64,000 nucleotides of DNA from contig OX424563.1 in the NCBI GenBank assembly GCA_949152475.1, positions 40,558,120-40,622,119 of the forward strand. The letters run 5' to 3'. The DNA is from Terebella lapidaria (lineage: Eukaryota; Annelida; Polychaeta; Terebellida; Terebellidae). This document shows, one piece after another, positions 28,421 to 45,359 of this stretch (its first letter is position 1; the number at the start of each line of letters is the position of its first letter). Below the pieces are notes generated by a model, which was not told the DNA's origin, did not search any database, and saw only the letters and a list, made by a program, of their open reading frames with translations. A program made the position numbers and the translations under genes.

Positions 28421-31400
28421 GAAGCTTCACCGTACGATGGACATGCGATGCTCCACCGTACGATGGACATGCGATGCTCCACCATACGATGGACATGTGA
28501 CGCTCCACTGTACGATGGACATGTGACGCTCCACCATATGATGGACATGCAAGGCTGCACTGTACAATGGACATGTGACGCTCCACAGTACGATGGACAT
28601 TGGACGCTCCATCATACGATGGACATGTGACGCTCCACCATACGATGGACATGCGATGCTCCACCGTACGATGGACATGCGATGCCCCACCGTACGATGG
28701 ACATCTGATCCTCCACCGTACGATCGACATGTGATGCTCCACTGTACGATGGACATGTGACGCTGCACCGTACGATGGACATGGGACGCTCCAATGTACG
28801 ATGGACATGTGACGCTCCACTGTATGATGGACATGCGATGCTCCACTGTACGATGGACATGTGACGCTCCACCGTAGGATGGACATGCGAGGCTCCACTG
28901 TACGATGGACATGTGACCCTCCACCGTACGATGGACATGGGATGCTCCATCGTACGATGGACATGTGACGCTCCACTGTACGATCGACATGCGATGCTCC
29001 ACCGTACGATGGACATGTGACGCTCCACCGTACGATGGACATCTGACGCTCCACCGTACGATGGACATGCTATGCTCCACCGTACATTGGACATGTGACG
29101 CACCACCGTACGATGGACATGGGACGCTCCACCGTATAATGGACATGTGACGCTCCACCGTACGATGGAAATGTGATGCTCCACCGAATGATGGACATGC
29201 GAGGCTCCACCGTAAGATGGACATGTGACGCTCCACCATACGATGGACATGCGACGCTCCATCGTACGATGGACATGGGATGCTCCACCGTATGATGGAC
29301 ATGTGACGCTCCACCGTACGATGGACATGCGTTGCTCCACTGTACGACGGACATGTGATGCTCCACCGTACGATGGACATCTGATGCTCCACCGTACGAT
29401 AGACATGCGATGCTCCACCGTACGATGGACATGTGACGCTCCACCGTACGATGGACATCTGACGCTCCTCCGTACGATGGACATTCGACGCTCAAATGTA
29501 CGATGGACATGCGATGCTCCACTGTACGATGGACATGTGACGCTCCACCGTACGATGGACATGTGATGCTCCACCGAATGATGGACATGCGAGGCTCCAC
29601 CGTAAGATGGACATGTGACGCTCCACCATACGATGGACATGCAACGCTCCATCGTACGATGGACATGTGACGCTCCACCATACGATGGACATCTGACGCT
29701 CCACCGTACGATGGACATGCGATGCTCCACTGTACGATGGACATGTGACGCTCCACCGTATGATTGACATGCGAGGCTCCACTGTACGATGGACATGTGA
29801 CGCCCCACTGTACGATGGACATGCTATGCTCCACTGTATGATGGACATGCGATGCTTTGCTGTACAATGGACACGTTACGCTCAACCGTAAGATGGACAT
29901 GCGATGCTCCACAGTACGATGGACATGGGACGCTCCATCATACGATGGACATGTGAAGCTCCACCGTACGATGGACATGCGATGCTCCACCGTACGATGG
30001 ACATGCGATGCTCCACCATACGATGGACATGTGACGCTCCACTGTACGATGGACATGTGACGCTCCACCATATGATGGACATGCAAGGCTGCACTGTACA
30101 ATGGACATGTGACGCTCCACAGTACGATGGACATGGGACGCTCCATCATACGATGGACATGTGACGCTCCACCGTACGATGGACATGCGATGCTCCACCG
30201 TACGATGGACATGCGATGCTCCACTGTACGATGGACATCTGATCCTCCACCGTACGATCGACATGTGATGCTCCACTGTACGATGGACATGTGACGCTGC
30301 ACCGTACGATGGACATGGGACGCTCCAATGTACGATGGACATGCGACGCTCCACTGTACGATGGACATGCGATGCTCCACTGTACGATGGACATGTGACG
30401 CTCCACCGTAGGATGGACATGCGAGGCTCCACTGTACGATGGACATGTGACCCTCCACCGTACGATGGACATGGGATGCTCCATCGTACGATGGACATGT
30501 GACGCTCCACTGTACGATCGACATGCGATGCTCCACCGTACGATGGACATGTGACGCTCCACCGTACGATGGACATCTGATGCTCCACCTTACGATCGAC
30601 ATGTGACGCTCCACTGTACGATGGACATGTGACGCTGCACCGTACGATGGACATGGGATGCTCCAATGTACGATGAACATGAGACGCTCCATCGTACGAT
30701 GGACATGTGACAATCCACCGTACGATGGACATCTGACGATCCTCTGTACGATGGACAAGCGACGCTCCACTGTACGATGGACATGTGACGCTCCACCGTA
30801 CGATGTACATGCGACGCTCCATCGTACGATGGACTAGCGACACTCCACCGTAAGATGGACATGCGACGCTCCACCGTACGATGGACATGCGACGCTCCAT
30901 CGCAGGATGGACATGTGACGCTCCACCGTACGAAGGACATGCGATGCTGCACCGTACGATGGACATGCAACGCTCCATCGTACGATAGACATGTGACACT
31001 CCACCGTAAGATGGACATGCGAGGCTCCACCGTACAATAGACATGCGACGCTCCACTGTATGATGGACATGCGATGCTTTACTGTACAATGGACACGTTA
31101 CGCTCAACCGTAAGATGGACATGCGATGCTGCACAGTATGATGGACATGGGTTGCTCCATCATACGATGGACATGTGATGCTCCACCATACGATCGACAT
31201 GCGATGCTCCACCGTACGATGGACCTGTGATGCTCCACCGTACGATGGACATCTGACGCTCCACCGTACGATAGACATGCGATGCTCCACCATACGATGG
31301 ACATGTGACGCTCCACCGTATGATGGACATGCAACGCTCCATCGTATGATGGACATGTGACGCTCCACCATACGATGGACATCTGACGCTCCACCGTACG

Positions 31401-34400
31401 ATGGACATGCGATGCTCCACTGTACGATGGACATGTGACTCTCCACCGTATGATTGACATGCGAGGCTACACTGTACGATGGACATGTGACGCTCCACTG
31501 TACGATGGACATGCTATGCTCCACTGTATGATGGACATGCGATGCTTTGCTGTACAATGGACACGTTACGCTCAACCGTAAGATGGACATGCGATGCTCC
31601 ACAGTACGATGGACATGGGACGCTCCATCATACGATGGACATGTGACGCTCCACCGTACGATCGACATGCGATGCTCCACCGTACGATGGACATGCGATG
31701 CTCCACCGTACGATGGACATCTGATGCTCCACCATACGATGGACATGTGACACTCCGCTGTACGATGGACATGCGACGCTCCACTGTACAATGGACATGT
31801 GACGATCCACTGTACGACAGACATGCGATGCTCCACCATGCGATGGACATGTGACGCTCCACTGTACGATGGACATGTGACGCTCCACCGTACGATGGAC
31901 ATGCAAGGCTCCACTGTACAATGGACATGTGACGCTCCACCATACGATGGACATGCGACGCTCCACCGTATGATGGACATGCAACGCTCCATCGTACGAT
32001 GGACATGTGACGCTCCACCATATGATGGACATCTGACGCTCCACCGTACGATGGACATGCGATGCTCCACTGTACGATGGACATGTGACGCTCCACCGTA
32101 TGATTGATGTGCGAGGCTATACTGTACGATGGACATGTGACGCTCCACCGTACGATGGACATGGGATGCTCCTTCGTACGATGGACATGTGACGCTCCAC
32201 CGTACGATGGACATGGGATGCTCCACCGTAGGATGGACATGTGACGCTCCACCGTATGATGGGCATGCGATGCTCCAATGTACGATGGACATGTGATGCT
32301 CCACGGTACGATGGACATGGGATGCTCCACCGTACGATGGACATGTGACGCTCCACCGTATGATGGACATGTGACGCTCCACCGTACGATGGACATGCGA
32401 CGCTCCATCGTACGATGGACATGTGACAATCCACCGTACGATGGACATCTGACGCTCCTCTGTACGATGGACAAGCGACGCTCCACTGTACGATGGACAT
32501 GTGACGCTCCACCGTACGATGGACATGCGACGCTCCATCGTACGATGGACTAGCGACACTCCACCGTAAGATGGACATGCGACGCTCCACCATACGATGG
32601 ACATGCGACGCTTCATCGCAGGATGGACATGCGACGCTCCACCGTACGAAGGACATGCGATGCTCCACCGTACGATGGACATGCGACGCTCCATCGTACG
32701 ATAGACATGTGACACTCCACCGTAAGATGGACATGCGAGGCTCCACCGTACAATAGACATGCGACGCTCCACTGTATGATGGACATGCGATGCTTTACTG
32801 TACAATGGACACGTTACGCTCAACCGTAAGATGGACATGCGATGCTCCACAGTACGATGGACATGGGACGCTCCATCATACGATGGACATGTGATGCTCC
32901 ACCATACGATCGACATGCGATGCTCCACCGTACGATCGACATGTGATGCTCCACCGTACGATGGACATGTGACGCTCCACCATACGATGGACATGTGACG
33001 CTCCACTGTATGATGGACATGCGATGCTTTACTGTACAATGGACACGTTATGCTCAACCATAAGACTGACATGCGATGCTCCACAGTACGATGGACCTGG
33101 GACGCTCCATCATACGATGGAAATGTGACGCTCCACCGTACGATCGACATGCGATGCTCCACCGTACGATCGGCATGTGATGCTCCACCGTACGATGGAC
33201 ATGGGATCCTCCATCGTACGATGGACACGCGATGCTCCACCGTACGATCGACATGCGATGCTCCACCGTACGATGGACATGCGATGTTCCACCGTACGAT
33301 GGACATCTGATGCTCCACCATACGATGGACATGTGACACTCCGCTGTACGATGGACATGCGACGCTCCACTGTACGATGGACATGTGACGCTCCACCGTA
33401 CGATGGACATGCGATGCTCCATCGTACGATGGACATGGGATGCTCTATTGTATGATGGACTAGCGATGCTCCACCGTAAGATGGACATGTGACGCCCCAC
33501 CGTACGATGGACATGCGACGCTCCATGTACGATGGACATGTGACGCTCCACCGTACGATGGACATGCGACGCTCCACTGTATGATGGACATGCGATGCTT
33601 TACTGCACAATGGACATGTGACGCTCCACCGTATGATGGACATGTGACACTCCATCGTACGATGGACTAGCGAAGCTCCACCGTAAGGTGGACATGCGAC
33701 GCTCCACAGTACGATGGACATGGGACGCTCCATCGTACGATGGACATGTGACACTCCACCGTACGATCGACATGCAATGCTTCACAGTACCATGGACATG
33801 TGATGCTCCACCGTACGATGGACATCTAATGCTCCACCATACGATGGACATGCGATGCTCCACCGTACGATGGACATGTGATGCTCCACTGTACGATGGG
33901 CATCTGATGTTCCACTGTACGATGGACATGCAATGCTCCACTATACGATGGACATGTGACGCTCCACCGTACGATGGACACGTGATGCTCCATCGTATGA
34001 TGGACTAGCGATGCTCCACCGTAAGATGGACATGCGACGCTCCACAGTACGATGGACATGTGATGCTCCACCATACGATCGACATGGGACGCTCCATCGT
34101 ACGATGGACATGTGATGCTCCACCATACGATGGACATCTGACGCTCCACCATACGATGGACATGCAATGATCCACTGTACGATGGACATGTGACGCTCCA
34201 CCGTACGATGGACATGTGACACTCCATCGTACGATGGACTAGCGACGCTCCACCGTAAGATGGACATGCGACGCTCCACGTACAATGGACATGTGATGCT
34301 CCACCGTACGATGGACATCCGACGCTCCACTGTATGATGGACATGCGATGCACCACCGTACGATGGACATGCGACGTTCCATCGTACGATGGACATGCGA

Positions 34401-37400
34401 CGCTCCACCGTACGATGGACATGGGATGCTCCACCGTAAGATGGACATGTGATGCTCCACCGTACGATGGACATGAGATGCTCCACCGTACGATAGACAT
34501 CTGACGCTCCATTGTACGATAGACATGCGATGCTCCACCGTACGATGGACATGTGACGCTCCACCGTACGATGGACATCCGACGCTCCACTGTATGATGG
34601 ACATGCGATGCACCACCGTACGATGGACATGCGACGTTCCATCGTACGATGGACATGCGATGCTCCACCGTACGATGGACATGGGATGCTCCACCGTATG
34701 ATGGACATGTGACGCTCCACCGTACGATGGACATGAGATGCTCCACCGTACGATAGACATCTGACGCTCCATTGTATGATAGACATGCGATGCTCCACCG
34801 TACGATGGACATGTGACGCCCCACCGTATGATGGACATGCGATGCTCCACCGTACGATCGACATGTGATGCTCCACCGTACGATGGACATGTGACGCTCC
34901 ACCATACGATGGACATGTGACGCTCCACTGTATGATGGACATGCGATGCTTTACTGTACAATGGACACGTTATGCTCAACCGTAAGACTGACATGCGATG
35001 CTCCACAGTACGATGGACATGGGACGCTCCATCATACGATGGAAATGTGACGCTCCACCGTACGATCGACATGCGATGCTCCACCGTATGATCGGCATGT
35101 GATGCTCCACCGTACGATGGACATGGGATCCTCCATCGTACGATGGACATGCGATGCTCCACCGTACGATCGACATGCGATGCTCCACCGTACGATGGAC
35201 ATGCGATGTTCCACCGTACGATGGACATCTGATGCTCCACCATACGATGGACATGTGACACTGCGCTGTACGATGGACATGCGACGCTCCACTGTACGAT
35301 GGACATGTGACGCTCCACCGTACGATGGACATGCGATGCTCCATCGTATGATGGACATGGGATGCTCTATCGTATGATGGACTAGCGATGCTCCACCATA
35401 AGATGGACATGTGACGCCCCACCGTACGATGGACATGCGATGCTCCATCGTACGATGGACATGGGATGCTCCACCGTATGATGGACATGCGATGCTCCAC
35501 CGTACGATGGACCTGTGATGCTCCACCATACGATGGACATCTGACGCTCCACCGTACGATAGACATGCGATGCTCCACCATACGATGGACATGTGACGCT
35601 CCACTGTACGATGGACATGTGACGCTCCACCATATGATGGACATGCAAGGCTCCACTGTACAATGGACATGTGACGCTCCACCGTACGATGGACATGCGA
35701 CGCTCCACCGTATGATGGACATGCAACGCTCCATCGTACGATGGACATGTGACGCTCCACCATACGATGGACATCTGACGCTCCACCGTACGATGGACAT
35801 GCGATGCTCCACTGTACGATGGACATGTGACGCTCCACCGTATGATTGACATGCGAGGCTCCTCTGTACGATGGACATGTGACGCTCCACTGTACGATGG
35901 ACATGCTATGCTCCACTGTATGATGGACATGCGATGCTTTGCTGTACAATGGACACGTTACGCTCAACCGTAAGATGGACATGCGATGCTCCACAGTACG
36001 ATGGACATGGGACGCTCCATCATACGATGGACATGTGACGCTCCACCGTACGATCGACATGCGATGCTCCACCGTACGATGGACATGCGATGCTCCACCG
36101 TACGATGGACATGTGATGCTCCACCATACGATGGACATGTGACACTCCGCTGTACGATGGACATGCGACTCTCCACTGTACGATGGTCATGTGACGCTCC
36201 ACCGTACGACAGACATGCGATGCTCCACCATGCGATGGACATGTGACGCTCCACTGTACGATGGACATGTGACGCTCCACCGTATGATGGACATGCAAGG
36301 CTCCACTGTACAATTGACATGTGACGCTCCACCATACGATGGACATGCGACACTCCACCGTATGATGGACATGCAACGCTCCATCGTACGATGGACATGG
36401 GATGCTCCACCGTATGATGGACATGTGATGCTCCACCGTACGATGGACATGCGATGCTCCACCGTACGATGGACCAGTGACGCTCCTCCGTACGATGGAC
36501 ATGCGACGCTCCACTGTAGGATGGACATGTGACGCTCCACCGTACGATGGACATGCGACGCTCCATCGTATGATGGCCTAGCGACGCTCCACCGTAAGAT
36601 GGACAAGCGACGCTCCACCGTACGATGGACATGTGATGCTCCACAGTACGATGGACATGAGATGCTCCATCATACGATGGACATGTGGCACTCCACCGTA
36701 CGATCGACATGCGATGTTCCACCGTACGATCGACATGCGATGCTCCACTGTATGATGGACATGTGACGCTCCACCGTACGATGGACATCTGACGCTCCAC
36801 TGTGCGATGGACATGCTATGCTCCACCGTACGATGGACATGTGACGCTCCACTGTACGATGGACATGTGACGCTCCACCATATGATGGACATGCAAGGCT
36901 CCACTGTACAATGGACATGTGACGCTCCACCGTACGATGGACATGCGATGCTCCACCGTATGATGGACATGCAACGCTCCATCATACGATGGACATGTGA
37001 CGCTCCACCATACGATGGACATCTGATGCTCCACCGTACGATGGACATGCGATGCTCCACTGTACGATGGACATGTGACGCTCCACCGTATGATTGACAT
37101 GCGAGGCTCCACTGTACGATGGACATGTGACGCTCCACTGTACGATGGACATGCTATGCTCCACTGTATGATGGACATGCGATGCTTTGCTGTACAATGG
37201 ACACGTTATGCTCAACCGTAAGATTGACATGCGATGCTCCACAGTACGATGGACATGGGACGCTCCACCGTACGATGGACATGAGATGCTCCACCGTACG
37301 ATAGACATCTGACGCTCCATTGTACGATAGACATGCAATGCTCCACAGTACGATGGACATGTGACACTCCACCGTACGATGGACATCCGACACTCCACTG

Positions 37401-37419
37401 TATGATGGACATGCGATGC

Positions 37420-40400
37420 ACCACCGTACGATGGACATGCGACGTTCCATCGTACGATGGACATGCGACGCTCCACCGTACGATGGACATGAGATGCTCC
37501 ACCGTACGATAGACATCTGACTCTCCATTGTACGATAGACATGCGATGCTCCACAGTACGATGGACATGTGACGCTCCACCATACGATGGACATCCGACA
37601 CTCCACTGTATGATGGACATGCGATGCACCACCGTACGATGGACATGCGACGTTCCATCGTACGATGGACATGCGACGCTCCACCGTACGATGGACATGG
37701 GATGCTCCACCGTATGACGGACATGTGACGCTCCACCCTACGATGGACATGAGATGCTCCACCGTACGATAGACATCTGACGCTCCATTGTACGATAGAC
37801 ATGCGATGCTCCACCGTACGATGGACATGTGACGCCCCACCGTATGATGGACATGCGACGCTCCATCGTACGATGGACATGGGATGCTCCACCGTACGAT
37901 GGACCTGTGACGCTCCTCCGTACGATGGACATGCGTTGCTCCACTGTACGATGGACATGTGATGCTCCACCGTACGATGGACATCTGACGCTCCACCGTA
38001 CGATAGACATGCGATGCTCCACCGTACGATGGACTTGTGACGCTCCACCGTACGATGGACATCTGATGCTCCTCCGTACGATGGACATTCGACGCTCAAA
38101 TGTACGATGGACATGTGACGTTCCACCGTACGATGGACATGAGACGCTCCATCGTATGATGGCCTAGTGACGCTCCACCTTACGATGGACATGCGATGCT
38201 CCATCGTACGATGGACATGAGATGCTCCACCGTATGATAGACATCTGACGCTCCATTGTACGATAGACATGCGATGCTCCACCGTACGATGGACATGTGA
38301 TGCTCCACCGTTCGATAGACATCTGACGCTCCACCGTACGATAGACATGCGATGCTCCACCGTACGATGGACATGTGACGCCCCACCGTACGATAGACAT
38401 GCGACGCTCCATCGTACCCTGGACATGGGATGCTCCACCGTATGATGGACATGTGACGCTCCACCGTTCGATGGGCATGCGATGCTCCACCGTACGATGG
38501 ACCTGTGACGCTCCTCTGTATGATGGACATGCGATGCTTTACTGTACAATGGACACGTGACGCTCCACCGTATGATGGACATGCGACGCTCCATCGTACG
38601 ATGGACTAGCGAAGCTCCACCGTAAGATGGACATGTGATGCTCCACAATACAATGGACATGAGATGCTCCATCATACGATGGACATGAGATGCTCCATCA
38701 TACGATGGACATGTGGCACTCCACCGTACGATGGACATCTGACGCTCCTCCGTATGATGGACATGCGACGCTCCACCGTAAGGTGGACATGCGACGCTCC
38801 ACCGTACGATGGACATGTGACGCTCCACCGTACGATGGACATCTGACGCTCCTCCTTACGATGAACATGCGACGCTCAAATGTACGATGGACATGTGACG
38901 CTCCATCGTACGATGGACATGCGACGCTCCATCGTATGATGGCCTAGTGACGCTCCATCGTAAGATGGACATGCGACGCTCGACCGTACGATGGACATGT
39001 GATTCTCCACTGTATGATGGACATGTGACGCTCCACCGTACGATGGACATGGGACGCTCCAATGTACGATGGACATGCGACGCTCCACTGTACGATGGAC
39101 ATGCGATGCTCCACTGTACGATGGACATGGGACGCTCCACCGTATTATGGACATGCGAGGCTCCACCGTACGATGGACATGGGATGCTCCATCGTACGAT
39201 GGACATGGGACGCTCCACCGTATTATGGACATGCGAGGCTCCACCGTACGATGGACATGCGATGCTCCACCGTACGATGGACCTGTGACGCTCCTCCATA
39301 CGATGGACATGCGACGCTCCACTGTACGATGGACATGTGACGCTCCACCGTACGATGGACATGCGACGCTCCATCGTATGATGGCCTAGCGACGCTCCAC
39401 CGTAAGATGGACAAGCGACGCTCCATTGTACGATGGACATGCGATGCTCCACGTACGATGGACATGTGACGCCCCACCGTACAATGGACATGCGACGCTC
39501 CACTGTATGATGGACATGCGACGCTCCACCGTACGATGGACATGCGATGCTCCATCGCAGGATGGAGATGTGACGCTCCACTGTACGAAGGACATGCGAT
39601 GCTCCACCGTACGATGGACATGCGACGCTCCATCGTACGATAGACATGTGACACTCCACCGTAAGATGGACATGCGAGGCTCCACCGTACAATAGACATG
39701 CGACGCTCCACTGTATGATGGACATGCGATGCTTTACTGTACAATGGACACGTTACGCTCAACCGTAAGATGGACATGCGATGCTCCACAGTATGATGGA
39801 CATGGGACGCTCCATCATACGATGGACATGTGACGCTCCACCATACGATCGACATGCGATGCTCCACCGTACGATCGACATGTGATGCTCCACCGTACGA
39901 TGGACATGTGACGCTCCACCATACGATGGACATGTGACGCTCCACTGTATGATGGACATGCGATGCTTTATTGTACAATGGACACGTTATGCTCAACCGT
40001 AAGACTGACATGCGATACTCCACAGTACGATGGACCTGGGACGCTCCATCATACGATGGAAATGTGACGCTCCACCGTACGATCGACATGCGATGCTCCA
40101 CCGTATGATCGGCATGTGATGCTCCACCGTACGATGGACATGCGATGTTCCACCGTACGATGGACATCTGATGCTCCACCATACGATGGACATGTGACAC
40201 TCCGCTGTACGATGGACATGCGACGCTCCACTGTACGATGGACATGTGACGCTCCACCGTACGATGGACATGCGATGCTCCATCGTACGATGGACATGGG
40301 ATGCTCTATCGTATGATGGACTAGCGATGCTCCACCGTAAGATGGACATGTGACGCTCCACCATACGATGGACATCTGACGCTCCACCGTACGATGGACA

Positions 40401-40640
40401 TGCGATGCTCCACTGTACGATGGACATGTGACGCTCCACCGTATGATTGACATGCGAGGCTCCACTGTACGATGGACATGTGACGCTCCACTGTACGATG
40501 GACATGCTATGCTCCACTGTATGATGGACATGCGATGCTTTGCTGTACAATGGACACGTTACGCTCAACTGTAAGATGGACATGCGATGCTCCACAGTAC
40601 GATGGACATGGGACGCTCCATCATACGATGGACATGTGAC
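37420..40640. repeat. Long-range duplicated segment C, copy 2
   Basis: Counterpart of 24450-28420, shorter by two blocks of whole monomers. It keeps diagnostic variants such as CGTACCCTGG (near 38415), TACAATACAATGG (near 38646), GTATTATGG (near 39142) and the GCAGGATGGAGATG monomer (near 39555). Within 37330-37540 there is also a local extra copy of about eight monomers carrying the CATCCGACACTCC variant. Confidence 0.78.
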
Positions 40641-41149
40641 GCTCCACCGTACGATCGACATGCGATGCTCCATCGTACGATGGACATGCGATGCTCCACC
40701 GTACGATGGACATCTGATGCTCCACCATACGATGGACATGTGACATTCCGCTGTACGATGGACATGCGACGCTCCACTGTACGATGGACATGTGACGCTC
40801 CACCGTACGACAGACATGCGATGCTCCACCATGCGATGGACATGTGACGCTCCACTGTACGATGGACATGTGACACTCCACCGTATGATGGACATGCAAG
40901 GCTCCACTGTACGATGGACATGGGACGCTCCATCATACGATGGACATGTGACGCTCCACCGTACGATCGACATGCGATGCTCCACCGTTCGATCGAGATG
41001 CGATGCTCCACTGTACGATGGACATGCGACGCTCCACCGTACGATGCACATGGGATGCTCCAATGTACGATGGACATGCGATGCTCCACTGTACGATGGA
41101 CATGCGATGCTTCACGGTACGATGGACATGTGATGCTCCATCGTAGGAT

Positions 41150-42530
41150 GGACATGCGATGCTCCACAGTACGATGGACATGGGACGCTCCATCATACGA
41201 TGGAAATGTGACGCTCCACCGTACGATCGACATGCGATGCTCCACCGTATGATCGACATGTGATGCTCCACCGTACGATGGACATGGGATCCTCCATCGT
41301 ACGATGGACATGCGAAGCTCCACCGTACGATCGACATGCGATGCTCCACGGCACGATGGACATGTGATGTTCCACCGTACGATGGACATCTGATGCTCCA
41401 CCATACGATGGACATGTGACATTCCGCTGTACGATGGACATGCGACGCTCCACTGTACGATGGACATGTGACGCTCCACCGTACGATGGACATGCGATGC
41501 TCCATCGTACGATGGACATGGGATGCTCTATCATATGATGGACAGGCGATGCTCCACCGTAAGATGGACATGTGACGCCCCACCGTACGATGGACATGCG
41601 ACGCTCCACCGTACGATAGACATGCGATGCTCCACCATACGATGGACATGTGACGCTCCACTGTACAATGGACATGTGACGCTCCACCATATGATGGACA
41701 TGCAAGGCTCCACTGTACAATGGACATGTGACGCTCCACCGTACGATGGACATGCGATGCTCCACTGTACGATGGAAATGTGACGCTCCACCGAACGATG
41801 GACATGCAACGCTCCATCGTACGATGATCTAGCGACGCTCCACCGTAAGATGGCCATGCGACGCTCCATGTACGATGGACATGTGACGCTCCACCGTACG
41901 ATGGACATGCGACGCTCCACTGTATGATGGACATGCGATGCTTTACTGTACAATGGACATGTGACGCTCCACCGTATGATGGACATGTGACGCTCCATCG
42001 TACGATGGACTAGCGAAGCTCCACCGTAAGGTGGACATGCGACGCTCCACAGTACGATGGACATGGGACGCTCCATCGTACGATGGACATGTGACACTCC
42101 ACCGTACGATCGACATGCAATGCTTCACAGTACCATGGACATGTGATGCTCCACCGTACTATGGACATCTAATGCTCCACCATACGATGGACATGCGATG
42201 CTCCACCGTAGGATGGACATGTGATGCTCCACTGTACGATGGACATCTGATGCTCCACCGTACGATGGAAAGGCAATGCTCCACTGTACGATGGACATGT
42301 GACGCTCCACCGTACGATGGACATGTGATGCTCCATCGTACGATGGACTAGCGATGCTCCACCGTAAGATGGACATGCGACGCTCCACAGTACGATGGAC
42401 ATGTGATGCTCCACCATACGATCGACATGCGATGCTCCATCGTACGATGGACATGTGATGCTCCACCATACGATGGACATCTGACGCTCCACCATACGAT
42501 GGACATGCGATGATCCACTGTACGATGGAC
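41150..42530. repeat. Duplicated segment D, copy 1
   Basis: This segment matches about 45360-46866. The offset is 4,210 bp at first (41523 with 45733), 4,340 bp after a five-monomer difference (41934 with 46274), and 4,338 bp after a 24-bp monomer near 46400. Shared diagnostic variants include GGCACGATGG, CATATGATGGACAGGCG and GATGATCTAGCG. Confidence 0.75.
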
Positions 42531-45359
42531 ATGTGACGCTCCACCGTACGATAGACATGTGACACTCCATCGTACGATGGACTAGCGACGCTCCACCGTA
42601 AGATGGACATGCGACGCTCCACGTACAATGGACATGTGACGCTCCACCGTACGTTGGACATCCGACGCTCCACTGTATGATGGACATGCGATGCACCACC
42701 GTACGATGGACATGCGCCGTTCCATCGTACGATGGACATGCGACGCTCCACCGCATGATGGACATGAGATGCTCCACCGTACGATAGACATCTGACGCTC
42801 CATTGTACGATAGACATGCGATGCTCCACAGTACGATGGACATGTGACGCTCCACCGTACGATGGACATCCGACGCTCCACCGTATGATGGACATGTGAC
42901 GCTCCACCGTACGATGGACATGAGATGCTCCACCGTACGATAGACATCTGACGCTCCATTGTACGATAGACATGCGATGCTCCACCGTAGGATGGACATG
43001 TGACGCTCCATCGTACCATGGGCATGCGATGCTCCAATGTACGATGGACATGTGATGCTCCACCGTACGATGGACATGCGACGCTCCACCGTAGGATGGA
43101 CATGCAACGCTCCACTGTACGATGGACATGTGACGCTCCACCGTATGATTGACATGCGAGGCTCCACCGTACGATGGACATGCGACGCTCCACCGTACGA
43201 TGGACATGCGATGCTCCACTGTACGATGGACATGCGACGCTCCACCGTATGATTGACATGCGAGGCTCCACTGTGTGATGGACATGTGACGCTCCACCGT
43301 ACGATGGACATGGGATGCTCCTTCGTACGATGGACATGTGATGCTCCACCGTACGATGGACATGGGATGCTCCACCGTAGGATGCACATGTGACGCTCCA
43401 CCGTACGATGGGCATCCGATGCTCCAATGTACGATGGACATGAGATGCTCCACCGTACGATGGACATGCGACGCTCCACCGTACGATGGACATGTGACAA
43501 TCCACCGTACGATGGACATCTGACGCTCCTCTGCACGATGGACAAGCGACGCTCCACTGTACGATGGACATGCGATGCTCCACCGTACGATGGACATGCG
43601 ATGCTCCATCGTACGATGGACTAGCGACACTCCACCGTAAGATGGACATGCGACGCTCCACCGTACGATGGACATGCGACGCTCCGTCGCAGGATGGACA
43701 TGCGACGCTCCACCGTACGAAGGACATGCAATGCTCCACCGTACGATGGACATGCGACGCTCCACCGTACGATGGACATGCGACGCTCCATCGTACGATA
43801 GACATGTGACACTCCACCGTAAGATGGACATGCGAGGCTCCACCGTACAATAGACATGCGACGCTCCACTGTATGATGGACATGCGATGCTTTACTGTAC
43901 AATGGACACGTTACGCTCAACCGTAAGATGGACATGCGATGCTCCACAGTACGATGGACATGGGACGCTCCATCATACGATGGACATGTGATGCTCCACC
44001 ATACGATCGACATGCGATGCTCCACCGTACGATCGACATGTGATGCTCCACCGTACGATGGACATGTGACGCTCCACTGTATGATGGACATGCGATGCTT
44101 TACTGTACAATGGACACGTTTTGCTCAACCGTAAGAGTGACATGCGATGCTCCACAGTACGATGGACATGGGATGCTCCATCGTACGATGGATATGTGAC
44201 GCTCCACCGTACGATCGACATGCGATGCCCCACCGTATGATGGACATGGGATGCTCCTTCGTACGATGGACATGTGACGCTCCACCGTACGATGGACATG
44301 GGATGCTCCACCGTAGGATGGACATGTGACGCTCCACCGTACGATGGGCATGCGATGCTCCAATGTACGATGGACATGTGATGTTCCACCGTACGATGGA
44401 CATGTGACGCTCCACCGTACGATGGTCATGCAAGGCTCCACTGTACCATGGACATGTGACGCTCCACCGTACGATGGACATGGGATGCTCTATCGTATGA
44501 TGGACTAGCGATGCTCCACCGTAAGATGGACATGTGACGCCCCACCGTACGATGGACATGCGACGCTCCATCGTACGATGGACATGGGATGCTCCGCCGT
44601 ATGATGGACATGTGACGCTCTACCGTACGATGGACATGCGATGCTCCACCGTACGATGGACCTGTGATGCTCCACCATACAATGGACATCTGACGCTCCA
44701 CCGTACGATAGACATGCTATGCTCCACCATACGATGGACATGTGACGCTCCACTGTACGATGGACATGTGACGCTCCACCATATGATGGATATGCAAGGC
44801 TCCACTGTACAATGGACATGTGACGCTCCACCGTACGATGGACATGCGATGCTCCACTGTACGATGGAAATGTGACGCTCCACCGAACGATGGACATGGG
44901 ATGCTCCACCGTACGATGGACATGCGATGCTCCACCGTACGATGGACCTGTGATGCTCCACCATACGATGGACATCTGACGCTCCACCGTATGATAGACA
45001 TGCGATGCTCCACCATACGATGGACATGTGATGCTCCACTGTACGATGGACATGTGACGCTCCACCATATGATGGACATGCAAGGCTCCACTGTACAATG
45101 GACATGTGACGCTCCACCGTACGATGGACATGCGACGCTCCACCGTATGATGGACATGCAATGCTCCATCGTACGATGGACATGTGACGCTCCACCATAC
45201 GATGGACATCTGACGCTCCACCGTACGATGGACATGCGATGCTCCACTGTAAGATGGACATCTGATGCTCCACCATACGATGGACATGGGACATTCCGCT
45301 GTACGATGGACATGCGATGCTTCACGGTACGATGGACATGTGATGCTCCATCGTATGAT

